Source of the DNA: Desulfatibacillaceae bacterium
Lineage (GTDB): Bacteria > Desulfobacterota > Desulfobacteria > Desulfobacterales > Desulfatibacillaceae
Direction: 5' to 3'
Length of the DNA: 5,758 nt
NCBI GenBank assembly: GCA_030018745.1
Contig: JASEHB010000180.1
Coordinates: 1-5,758, forward strand
This document shows positions 1-5,393 of this stretch, piece by piece (the first letter of the stretch is position 1; each line of letters opens with the position of its first letter). Both the position numbers and the translations under genes were made by a program. The notes under the pieces were generated by a model, which was not told where the DNA came from, ran no database searches, and was given only the letters and a program-made list of their open reading frames with translations.

Positions 1-192
1 GTATGCTAAAACCCCGATAACGCAGCCAGTGCGCAAATAGGGCGCGCCCGCAGGGTGAAAATTTTTGCTGTTTAAACAGCTTTTGCTTCAAAAGCAGACT
101 TTATTTTTAAGCAAGGCCTAAAAAATGTACTTATCTATTTGAAAACATTTTATATATTCTTCAACGGCAAAATTTTTCATGAATTATGCGGG
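1..192. other. Non-coding left flank with palindromes
   Basis: No convincing gene lies here. The plus-strand frames are closed by early stops: the frame open from base 2 ends at TAG 38-40, so at most a 12-residue C-terminal tail of a gene entering from the left could be present, and nothing supports it. The stretch contains the palindrome GGGCGCGCCC (40-49), the perfect 14-base palindrome GCTGTTTAAACAGC (67-80) and an overlapping 7-bp hairpin (79-95). Bases 96-192 are AT-rich with no further structure that I can see. The hydrolase gene ends at 193 on the opposite strand, so this is the region downstream of it. Confidence 0.6.
67..109 (+). terminator. Possible intrinsic terminator with two overlapping hairpins
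   Basis: The 14-base palindrome GCTGTTTAAACAGC (67-80) shares its last GC with a second hairpin, GCTTTTG-CTT-CAAAAGC (79-95), which is followed by a T-rich stretch (101-108) on the plus strand. Only one of the two can form fully at a time. In the minus direction the pair is followed by AAAAATTTT, a poorer U-tract. It could end a plus-strand gene lying to the left of the window, the hydrolase transcript, or both. The T-run is interrupted and the stem AT-rich, so this is a weak call. Confidence 0.35.
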
Positions 193-1056
193 CTATGCCC
201 CCAATCGTCCAGACTGCCAGCAGCGCTCAACAAATTTTTTCACTGCCTCCTGGCATTGAGGGGTTTCGCCGGTCTGGGTATGATCTGTGTTTTTGTTGAT
301 ATAAACTCTTGCGCTGCCCGGCGGGAAGGCTTTTTCAAGCTGACGCGCCCAGCGCACCGGAAACTTCTCGTCCAGTTGGCCGTGAACTATAAGAACTGGA
401 ACATCAATTTTTGGCGCAAGACGGGAAGGGCTGTGCGCCCCAAGCGTGAAGCCGCTCAAAATCTCGGCCCATAAAAGAAGCCCAGGGCCAAGCACTATCC
501 CGAAAACCCTGTTCATGTCCATATACAGCCGCCAGAGCGCTTTGCGGGTATTGGCGTAGCAGCCTTCCAAAATAAGAAGCCTTACCAGGGAAGGATTTTT
601 GACCGCAGCCAGCATTGCAGCCCCTGCCCCTGCGGAATGGCCGTACAGGATAACCGGCTGGTTAAGCCAGCGCAGCAGCGTTTCAATATCATCTGCAAAG
701 CTCTTCACGCTTGCAAAGGCGTATTTGCTGGAATGGCCGTGATCCCGAAAGCTGGGAAGCACGGTCACAAATCCCATCTGCCCCAGATTTCTTGCCCGCG
801 GGGTCATTTTGTCCCGATTGCGGGTCCAGCCGTGGGCCAAAAGGGCCAGGCCCTTCACCTCGCCATCCGGCCATACCCGCCAGACCTCAAGAAGCCCGCC
901 GTCACGGGCATCGGACCGGGTGTCAACAATGGTGTCCTCCACTGTCCCCCAATCGGGCTTATCAGTCACAGGTTTTCTGGGAAAACGGTGCAAAACCAGA
1001 GCCATACAAAGGCAGATAAAAAGATAAAGGCAAACCAGATAAAAAAACCAGATCAT
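193..1056 (-). CDS. Membrane-anchored alpha/beta hydrolase
   Basis: A 287-residue alpha/beta-hydrolase-fold protein, expected to hydrolyse an ester, thioester or amide bond; the substrate cannot be read. Residues 1-22 form one hydrophobic helix (WFFYLVCLYLFICL and onward) followed by Arg and Lys, suggesting an inner-membrane anchor or uncleaved signal. The oxyanion-hole motif AHGW is at 74-77, the nucleophile elbow GHSAG at 139-143 (Ser141), the acid probably Asp229 (HGQLDE) and the base His259 (TDHT). All four are in the usual order and spacing, so the enzyme looks intact. The set resembles the BAAT/dienelactone-hydrolase-like and YqkD/FrsA-like serine hydrolases. The ATG at 1056 is chosen over one ten codons upstream because GGAGG (1067-1071) sits 10 bases before it and would otherwise be coding. 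It is monocistronic, divergent from the HAD operon, with its own promoter at 1127-1156. Fold is confident; the specific activity is unknown. Confidence 0.88.
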   Translation of the reverse strand: MIWFFYLVCLYLFICLCMALVLHRFPRKPVTDKPDWGTVEDTIVDTRSDARDGGLLEVWRVWPDGEVKGLALLAHGWTRNRDKMTPRARNLGQMGFVTVLPSFRDHGHSSKYAFASVKSFADDIETLLRWLNQPVILYGHSAGAGAAMLAAVKNPSLVRLLILEGCYANTRKALWRLYMDMNRVFGIVLGPGLLLWAEILSGFTLGAHSPSRLAPKIDVPVLIVHGQLDEKFPVRWARQLEKAFPPGSARVYINKNTDHTQTGETPQCQEAVKKFVERCWQSGRLGA

Positions 1057-1066
1057 CTTTGCCCTT

Positions 1067-1071
1067 CCTCC
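1067..1071 (-). promoter_or_regulatory. Ribosome binding site that fixes the hydrolase start
   Basis: On the minus strand GGAGG lies 10 bases before the ATG at 1054-1056. The alternative in-frame ATG at 1084-1086 has only AGG directly abutting it. Its ten extra codons would also encode the purine-rich Shine-Dalgarno region, as in the unremarkable peptide MERIWGGRAK before the membrane helix. Confidence 0.75.
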
Positions 1072-1126
1072 CCAAATCCTCTCCATCCCTGTGCTATGCC
1101 GCCAAAGCAGCCTGCCAAATCAGTTT

Positions 1127-1156
1127 ATAATGGCACAATAAGAGGCTTCAGGTCAA
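1127..1156 (-). promoter_or_regulatory. Sigma70-like promoter for the hydrolase
   Basis: Read on the minus strand, TTGACC (1151-1156; five of six to TTGACA) is followed after 18 bases by CATTAT (1127-1132; four of six to TATAAT). Transcription would start near 1120 and give a leader of about 65 bases before the hydrolase ATG. This is the best -35/-10 pair upstream of that gene; it has not been tested. Confidence 0.55.
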
Positions 1157-1158
1157 AA

Positions 1159-1202
1159 GCATAAAGACTTAAAAACAGCCCGGCCCTTCCGGGCATAAAG
1201 AC
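1159..1202 (+). repeat. Ten-base direct repeat between divergent promoters
   Basis: GCATAAAGAC occurs exactly at 1159-1168 and again at 1193-1202, start to start 34 bases apart. The left copy directly abuts the hydrolase -35 region; the right copy overlaps the end of the hairpin stem. A related inverted sequence, TTTTTTATGC (1265-1274; eight of ten to the reverse complement), covers part of the -10 of the HAD promoter. Position and spacing would suit a regulator's binding sites, but two short copies can arise by chance. Confidence 0.4.
1171..1194 (-). terminator. Terminator-like hairpin upstream of the hydrolase promoter
   Basis: GCCCGG (1178-1183) and CCGGGC (1189-1194) pair around a 5-base loop. 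On the minus strand the hairpin is followed by TGTTTTT (1171-1177), the layout of a short intrinsic terminator. No minus-strand gene precedes it: the neighbour to the right is the plus-strand HAD operon. It could stop antisense transcription leaving the HAD genes from running into the hydrolase, or be a regulatory structure between the divergent promoters. Confidence 0.4.
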
Positions 1203-1246
1203 CGGAAAGCGCAGGAGCGGGCGGTACTGTTAAAGCTTGGCATTCA

Positions 1247-1275
1247 TTGACAGGGCGCAACCTTTTTTTTATGCT
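1247..1275 (+). promoter_or_regulatory. Sigma70-like promoter for the HAD operon
   Basis: A perfect TTGACA (1247-1252) is followed at the ideal 17-base spacing by TATGCT (1270-1275; four of six to TATAAT). The spacer contains a run of eight T. Transcription would begin near 1282, giving a leader of about 45 bases with the purine-rich ribosome binding region (GGAAAGG, 1319-1325) ahead of the ATG at 1328. Confidence 0.65.
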
Positions 1276-1327
1276 GGCTGTCATCTTAACAAATGCGCAG
1301 TTTCCACCTTAAAGAAAAGGAAAGGTC

Positions 1328-1798
1328 ATGCTTAAAATTTCCATAAACGGATACGGGGATCTTTGCCTTGCCCACCTGGTGCTGGACTACAACGGCACCC
1401 TTGCCTGTGACGGCGAGCTTTTGGAAGGCGTGCTGGAAAGGCTTGACAGCCTTAAAAAGGATATTGCCATCCACATTGTTACGGCAGACACCTTTGGCGG
1501 GGTTGCCACCCGTTTTTCAAAAACCCCTTTTAATGCCCATGTGTTAAAGCCCGGAAGCGAGGACCTTGCCAAGCAGGATTTTGTCAACTCGCTGGGGCCG
1601 GACACCTGCGTTGCAATAGGCAATGGCGCCAATGACTGCCTTATGCTGCAAACCTGCGCCTTGGGTATATGCGTAATTGGGGAGGAAGGGGCCTGCGGAA
1701 AGACCCTTCAAATGGCTGATCTTGTTGTTACCGACATAAACAATGCCCTGGATTTGCTTATTCATCCCAAGCGCCTTGTGGCGACATTGAGAATGTGA
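1328..1798 (+). CDS. HAD-superfamily protein of the soluble P-type-ATPase type
   Basis: A 156-residue cytoplasmic HAD-fold protein resembling the small 'soluble P-type ATPase' group (COG4087), which matches the catalytic phosphorylation domain of P-type ATPases without the membrane part. Motif I is DYNGTLA at 20-26: Asp20 would be the phosphorylated nucleophile, but Asn replaces the second acidic residue normal in HAD phosphatases. This echoes DKTGT of P-type ATPases, where a non-acidic residue stabilises the phospho-enzyme. Motif II is Thr52 (VTAD), the motif III Lys is Lys74 or Lys82, and motif IV GNGANDCLML (98-107) holds the metal-binding Asp103. There is no cap domain, and length fits the group. 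The start is supported by GGAAAGG just upstream. It is first in a two-gene operon with another HAD protein 48 bases downstream. Family assignment is good; the physiological role of this group is not established. Confidence 0.82.
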   Translation: MLKISINGYGDLCLAHLVLDYNGTLACDGELLEGVLERLDSLKKDIAIHIVTADTFGGVATRFSKTPFNAHVLKPGSEDLAKQDFVNSLGPDTCVAIGNGANDCLMLQTCALGICVIGEEGACGKTLQMADLVVTDINNALDLLIHPKRLVATLRM

Positions 1799-1846
1799 TT
1801 TAGCTTTGCCGCGCCTTTGACAAGGCAGCCCGTGGAGTTTTTTTAA

Positions 1847-2512
1847 ATGAAGCAAGGCCGCACAGCCGCTTTTTTTGACTTTGACAGGACCCTGCTCACT
1901 CGCGACAGCGCAGCAATCGGCCTTCGCTACCTCTGGGAGAGCGGCCTTGTGCCCCTTTCCTACATTTTAAAGGCCCTGGCTGCCAATGTTTTCTACCAGC
2001 GCCATATCCTGCCGGAGCACTTCATGGCCCGCATCCTGCTGCCCTTCTACAAGGGCAAAAGGCTCGACCCATTTGAGGACGGCGTTTGCGAATTTTACGA
2101 AAACCTCATCAAGCCGCATTTTGCCCCGAAAGTGCTTTCAAGGCTGATTGAGCACCGGCAGGATGGCCATATCACGGCCCTTGTCTCCGGGGGGGTGCGC
2201 TACAGCCTTAAGCCTGTCATAAAAGACCTGGGCATGGATTTTCTTCTCTGCACAGATCTGGAAACAGATGACCAGGGTTTTTTGACAGGAAAGACAAGCG
2301 GGCCGCTTTGCATACACCAGGCCAAGGCAGACTTTGTGACGCAGCTTGCCCGCGAGCATGATATAGACCTTGGGGCATCCTGGGCCTATGGCAACCACCA
2401 GAACGACATCCCCATGATGGAGATTGTGGGCAATCCGGTTGCAGTGGCTCCCACCGGCCCCTTAAAAAGATACGCCCTTAAAAAAGGCTGGCCCGTGATG
2501 GAGCATTATTGA
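1847..2512 (+). CDS. HAD-IB family phosphatase (SerB-like)
   Basis: A 221-residue HAD subfamily IB hydrolase, the family of phosphoserine phosphatase and of lipid-associated phosphatases (TIGR01490-like). Motif I DFDRTLL (11-17) supplies the nucleophile Asp11 and acid/base Asp13. The helical C1 cap spans roughly 20-100. Motif II is Ser114 (LVSGG) and motif III Lys160 (QAKADF). Motif IV is YGNHQNDIPMM (181-191), where Asn183 stands for the more usual Asp of GDS and Asp187 is kept. The C-terminal GWPVMEHY is typical of the IB group. It should hydrolyse a phosphomonoester in the cytoplasm; phosphoserine, a phospholipid precursor or another substrate cannot be decided. GGAG (1834-1837) lies 9 bases before ATG. 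It is second in the HAD operon, which ends at the terminator 2521-2573. Family membership is confident. Confidence 0.87.
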   Translation: MKQGRTAAFFDFDRTLLTRDSAAIGLRYLWESGLVPLSYILKALAANVFYQRHILPEHFMARILLPFYKGKRLDPFEDGVCEFYENLIKPHFAPKVLSRLIEHRQDGHITALVSGGVRYSLKPVIKDLGMDFLLCTDLETDDQGFLTGKTSGPLCIHQAKADFVTQLAREHDIDLGASWAYGNHQNDIPMMEIVGNPVAVAPTGPLKRYALKKGWPVMEHY

Positions 2513-2520
2513 GTGCAGGG

Positions 2521-2573
2521 CTGCGGGCAACAGGAGACCGGAAAAGGAAAAATCCTTTTCCCGCAGTTTTTTT
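2521..2573 (+). terminator. Compound intrinsic terminator of the HAD operon
   Basis: Starting 8 bases after the HAD-IB stop, an outer stem CTGCGGG (2521-2527)/CCCGCAG (2560-2566) encloses an inner hairpin of up to 9 bp (2540-2548 with 2553-2561, loop AAAA). Seven T (2567-2573) follow directly. The two stems compete for two C bases; the inner stem can shorten to 7 bp so that both form. In the minus direction no T-run follows, so it works mainly for the plus strand and does not obviously end the convergent acyltransferase transcript. Confidence 0.82.
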
Positions 2574-2597
2574 GCCGTTTCTCTTTTGGGGCAGGCT

Positions 2598-3929
2598 CTA
2601 ATCGGGAAGTTCCTCTTCAAGCTGGTCCAGAAAAGCCTCCACCTGCTGCCGTGCAAGAAAGTCCGCGCAGAACCCTGCGGTGAGGTTCAAGCCCCCGCCA
2701 AAGCCGGAAAGGCAAAGGGAAAGAACCGGCGGATGCGCAACTGTGGTTGTGATAAAGGCGTTTTTTGCCTTTGCTCCCCTGAAGGTGGAAACAGGCCCAT
2801 CCATTGTGCCGGTGTTGGTGAAAAGGGGAGCAATGGCAGACGCATTCTGGCACTGCTTTTTCTGCAAGTCCCCCAAAAAATCGTGGAACTTTATTGCCAA
2901 AGGAAAAGGCAGGGCTGCAAAGGCCGCTGCTGTAAGCGGGAAATTGCCCAAAGCCAGGTAATCGTTTTTCAGGCCGCTTGTTTTGGCAGTGACCTGTTTT
3001 AAGCATGGTTCAAACTGGCTGGCCTGGCTATCCATATCCAGGTAGAAAAACCCGGAAAGATTGCATACGCCCTGCGCTCTTCCGCTTTCCAGAAAGCGGC
3101 GCAGATCCGCCGTGATCACAAGCCTTGGCCGCCTGCCCGGTGTAAGCACCTTGTTTAACGCCGTAAGGTGTGCGGCCACAAAGGCATCGTTCACCGTTGC
3201 CCCATACTCTTTGGCCCTTGCCACTATTGCGCCGAAGCGTTCCTTTTCAATATGGCGGGTCACAAGGGTGGAGCAGGAGAGATCTCTTTTTGCCAGAGAT
3301 TTGAAAAACCAGCGCGGCGGACTCATAAACTCTGCGGCATCCTTTAAGCTGCGGCCAAAAATGCCCAGATGATCCTTCCACCTGAACCGGGAGAAAACCG
3401 GCCTCAAACCCCGCTGCAAGGGGTTTGAGGGTGTGGGCCTGAAACCCGGATTATCCTCCAGGGTGCTGTAAATCCGTCCAAGAAGGGCGACTGTATCCTT
3501 TAACCCGCCGCCATCGCCCGCAACATGGTTTATGCGAATCAAAAGGGTGTCGTTTTGCGGGCCGCGCAAAAGAAAAAACCTTACCTGCGGGCCAACAAAA
3601 AGCTCTGTGGCTGGAGTCTGAACGAGGAATTTCTCCAACTCCTGCCGGTCGGCAGGGGTTTCTATCACCTTCACCCCGCCGTGCTCCTCAATAACAGCAG
3701 AATCCGCCATCTCCCAGTGGGGGTTTTTCCAGTGGCGCACAAAGCGGCTTGCCAGAACAGGCTCTGCAACAAGGCACAGGCGGGCAGCACAATCCAGCCG
3801 CCCAACATCAACCCGGCCTTCAAAGCTTACAACGCAGCGGATATCCCCATCATGGGACCCGCGCATCCAGTAGAGGATTTTATCTTCCAGCACCGCATCA
3901 AAGCGGAGGGGTTTTTGATCAGAAACCAT
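2598..3929 (-). CDS. Stand-alone condensation-domain / WS-DGAT-like acyltransferase
   Basis: A 443-residue single-chain member of the CoA-dependent acyltransferase superfamily, close in style to free-standing NRPS condensation-domain proteins (COG4908) and to wax-ester-synthase/diacylglycerol acyltransferases. The catalytic motif HxxxDG is HVAGDGG at 135-141 (His135 base, Asp139 structural). The N-terminal half begins with FDAVLEDKILYWM and a 'V-x-F-E-G-R-V-D' strand. The C-terminal half has ATVNDAFVAAHLTAL (244-258), ADLRR (274-278), CNLSGFF (289-295) and TNTGTMDG (371-378), all matching conserved positions of the superfamily. The DFGWG motif of NRPS C domains is not seen; LSGFGGG (407-413) lies in that region. 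No carrier or adenylation domain is attached, so it probably uses a soluble acyl-CoA or acyl-ACP. ATG at 3929 is chosen because AAAGGA (3940-3945) precedes it by 10 bases; a TTG at 3959 overlapping the SDR stop is the alternative. Cotranscribed with the upstream SDR. Substrate unknown. Confidence 0.82.
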   Translation of the reverse strand: MVSDQKPLRFDAVLEDKILYWMRGSHDGDIRCVVSFEGRVDVGRLDCAARLCLVAEPVLASRFVRHWKNPHWEMADSAVIEEHGGVKVIETPADRQELEKFLVQTPATELFVGPQVRFFLLRGPQNDTLLIRINHVAGDGGGLKDTVALLGRIYSTLEDNPGFRPTPSNPLQRGLRPVFSRFRWKDHLGIFGRSLKDAAEFMSPPRWFFKSLAKRDLSCSTLVTRHIEKERFGAIVARAKEYGATVNDAFVAAHLTALNKVLTPGRRPRLVITADLRRFLESGRAQGVCNLSGFFYLDMDSQASQFEPCLKQVTAKTSGLKNDYLALGNFPLTAAAFAALPFPLAIKFHDFLGDLQKKQCQNASAIAPLFTNTGTMDGPVSTFRGAKAKNAFITTTVAHPPVLSLCLSGFGGGLNLTAGFCADFLARQQVEAFLDQLEEELPD

Positions 3930-3939
3930 CAAAAAAATT

Positions 3940-3945
3940 TCCTTT
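3940..3945 (-). promoter_or_regulatory. Ribosome binding site that favours the ATG start of the acyltransferase
   Basis: AAAGGA on the minus strand lies 10 bases before ATG 3927-3929. A longer reading begins with TTG at 3957-3959, forming TTGA with the SDR stop TGA (3956-3958), but it lacks a comparable Shine-Dalgarno sequence and its ten added residues (starting MTGRPKEIFL) do not look conserved. With the ATG, the gap between SDR stop and acyltransferase start is 26 bases. Confidence 0.6.
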
Positions 3946-3955
3946 GGTCTGCCCG

Positions 3956-4780
3956 TCAAAAATCATTCTTTTTTATTTTTCTAAAGTCCCGCATGAGCAT
4001 TGCCCCAATGGGGTCAAAGCCGGTGGGAAAAATCTTGTATGCCCACCAAAGCAGTTTGGCATGTGCAGGAAAAACCAGCAGGCCCTTGTTTTTGGCGGTT
4101 CCTTTAAGGATTATCTGTGCCGCCTTTTCCGGGGTCATCATTGGGGCGCGGATGATTTTCAAGACATCTGCATTATCCGCCCGCATGATGGGGGTTTTGT
4201 GCCAGATGTTTGTGGCCACAAGGCCCGGACAGGCGACAGTCACCTTCACGCCAAGGGCCGCGCCTTCGGCCCGAAGAGTGGAGGAAAGGCCCACAATGGC
4301 GTGCTTGGTGGCGCAGTAGGGGGCTTTTATGGGAAAAGGCAGCAGTCCGGCAAGGGAGGAGATGTTGATGATATGACCGAAGCCCTGGTCCGCCATTATG
4401 CGGTAGGCCTCGGTGGTTCCGTGCAGGGTGCCCATAAGATTGGTGCGGATAACCTTTTCCCAGTGCTCCATGGAAAGATCTATTATCTCTCCTGCAACGG
4501 AAATGCCCGCATTGTTGAAAACAAAATTTAGGCCCTTATGCTCGTCAGCAGTTTTTTTGAACACCTCCCGCACAGCTTCCAGGGAGCAGACATCAAGCTG
4601 CACGGCCTGTGCGGTTCCGCCCTGCTCCTTAATCAGCTCTGCGGTCCGGCTTATGTTTTGCCGGTTGCGGCCCGTTACAATCACCCTGGCCCCCAATGCC
4701 CCAAGCTGGAGGCACAAGGCCTTTCCTATGCCATCCCCGCCGCCGGTCACAACAGCCGTTTTTTGGTCAAAAATGCTCAT
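3956..4780 (-). CDS. Short-chain dehydrogenase/reductase (classical SDR)
   Basis: A 274-residue NAD(P)-dependent oxidoreductase of the classical SDR family. The Rossmann glycine motif TGGGDGIG is at 12-19; Arg38 after the second strand (VTGRN) suggests a preference for NADP(H). Asp63 (LDV) contacts adenine, NNAG is at 89-92 and the catalytic tetrad is Asn114, Ser142, Tyr155 (YCATK) and Lys159. PG follows at 185-186 (CPGLVATN). The C-terminal extension, with FPAHAKLLWWAYKIFP at 237-252 and a basic end, is typical of SDRs that act on lipophilic substrates and may sit at the membrane. An in-frame TGA five codons upstream forces the ATG at 4780, although the Shine-Dalgarno sequence there is poor. 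It is the first gene of a pair with the acyltransferase, 26 bases apart. Fold and activity class are near certain; the substrate (3-ketoacyl, aldehyde, alcohol) is open. Confidence 0.92.
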   Translation of the reverse strand: MSIFDQKTAVVTGGGDGIGKALCLQLGALGARVIVTGRNRQNISRTAELIKEQGGTAQAVQLDVCSLEAVREVFKKTADEHKGLNFVFNNAGISVAGEIIDLSMEHWEKVIRTNLMGTLHGTTEAYRIMADQGFGHIINISSLAGLLPFPIKAPYCATKHAIVGLSSTLRAEGAALGVKVTVACPGLVATNIWHKTPIMRADNADVLKIIRAPMMTPEKAAQIILKGTAKNKGLLVFPAHAKLLWWAYKIFPTGFDPIGAMLMRDFRKIKKNDF

Positions 4781-4810
4781 CAGGTTGACACATCACAATA
4801 AATACGGAAT

Positions 4811-4847
4811 GCGGGCCGCGCTGTTTTTACGGCAAAAATCGGCCCGC
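4811..4847 (-). terminator. Strong nested hairpin between the usp and SDR genes
   Basis: Perfect 8-bp arms GCGGGCCG (4811-4818) and CGGCCCGC (4840-4847) enclose a second inverted repeat, TTTTT (4824-4828) with AAAAA (4834-4838). The whole can fold as a long interrupted stem. It lies 38 bases beyond the usp stop and 30 bases before the SDR start. Neither strand has a T-run after it. A run of eight T on the minus strand (4855-4862) comes before the hairpin, not after. It may be a usp terminator lacking a U-tract, a mRNA-stabilising 3' end, or a structure in the SDR leader. The pairing is directly visible; the role is not. Confidence 0.45.
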
Positions 4848-4885
4848 CCCGGCTCAAAAAAAAGATTTGGCAGTCTGATTCCAGG

Positions 4886-5350
4886 CTAATTGTGCTCCCG
4901 TTTTCTGTAAGGATTGACGCTTAACACCGGCACAGGCGAGGTCTTTAACACCCTTTCCGCCACAGAGCCGAAAAGAACCCTCTCCAGGCCCTTGCGCCCG
5001 TGGGTTCCCATGACAATCAGATCAATGTCATTGTCGTTTACAAATTTTATTATCTGCTCGGCTGCATCGCCGGAGACAACGCTTGCAGAAACGGCCTTGA
5101 ACTGGCCGAAATGCTCCTGGGCAAATTCCTCAAGCTTGCGCTCGGCACCCTGAATCATCTCCTGCTCAAGCCTGGCAATGGAAACATCAGGAACATACAT
5201 GGCTGTGTAATGCTCCAGAACGCGCACTGCAAAAAGCAGGTGAATCTTTGCATCCCATTTTTGGGCCACGCTTTTCACAAAGGGCACCATCTTGGGGGAA
5301 ACATCGGAAAGATCAACAGGCAAAAGAATCTTTTTGAAATCAGCTTCCAT
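4886..5350 (-). CDS. Universal stress protein, ATP-binding UspA type
   Basis: A 154-residue single-domain universal stress protein, the usual length. The N-terminal strand KKILLPVDLSD (6-16) carries the conserved Asp13. The nucleotide-binding signature G-2x-G-9x-G-S/T is complete: Gly115, Gly118 (GTHGRKG), Gly128 and Ser129 (FGSVAERVL). This places it with the ATP-binding MJ0577-like branch and not with non-binding E. coli UspA. The C-terminus PVPVLSVNP (139-147) is the normal last strand. Such proteins act in the cytoplasm as dimers, and are induced by starvation, redox or energy stress in known cases; no specific partner is indicated here. The start at 5350 is fixed by AAGGAGG directly upstream; a longer reading to 5467 would add 39 codons with no family similarity. 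No clear promoter was found upstream. It is a separate unit from the gene to its right because of the terminator at 5482-5513. Confidence 0.93.
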   Translation of the reverse strand: MEADFKKILLPVDLSDVSPKMVPFVKSVAQKWDAKIHLLFAVRVLEHYTAMYVPDVSIARLEQEMIQGAERKLEEFAQEHFGQFKAVSASVVSGDAAEQIIKFVNDNDIDLIVMGTHGRKGLERVLFGSVAERVLKTSPVPVLSVNPYRKREHN

Positions 5351-5355
5351 AAATT

Positions 5356-5362
5356 CCTCCTT
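5356..5362 (-). promoter_or_regulatory. Consensus ribosome binding site of the usp gene
   Basis: AAGGAGG on the minus strand lies 5 bases before the ATG at 5348-5350. It is the strongest Shine-Dalgarno sequence in the window. It settles the start against the in-frame ATG at 5465-5467, whose product would carry a 39-residue hydrophobic leader foreign to the UspA family. Confidence 0.88.
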
Positions 5363-5393
5363 GAGAGCGTTAAGAGAGGTTGCCACAAAATAA

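Noticed and set aside
40..77. Two eight-base palindromes, GGCGCGCC and GTTTAAAC, within 40 bases, suggesting a cloning linker
   Set aside because: The surrounding sequence shows no vector or polylinker character and each palindrome sits in a longer natural inverted repeat.
139..474. Plus-strand open frame over the 3' end of the hydrolase
   Set aside because: Most of it is antisense to the hydrolase C-terminus, including the catalytic Asp and His region; the protein has no recognisable motif.
637..1164. Plus-strand open frame opposite the alpha/beta hydrolase
   Set aside because: It is antisense to the intact catalytic domain, has no ribosome binding site of note and no recognisable domain.
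1817..1846. Second TTGACA (1817-1822) between the two HAD genes as an internal promoter
   Set aside because: At spacings of 16-18 bases only T-rich sequence with two or three matches to TATAAT is present, and the hexamer lies in a small 5-bp hairpin (1813-1826).
3525..4531. Two long plus-strand open frames (about 260 codons each) opposite the SDR and acyltransferase genes
   Set aside because: Their translations are rich in Gly, Arg, His and Pro with no family motif, and they are exactly antisense to two genes with complete catalytic motifs.
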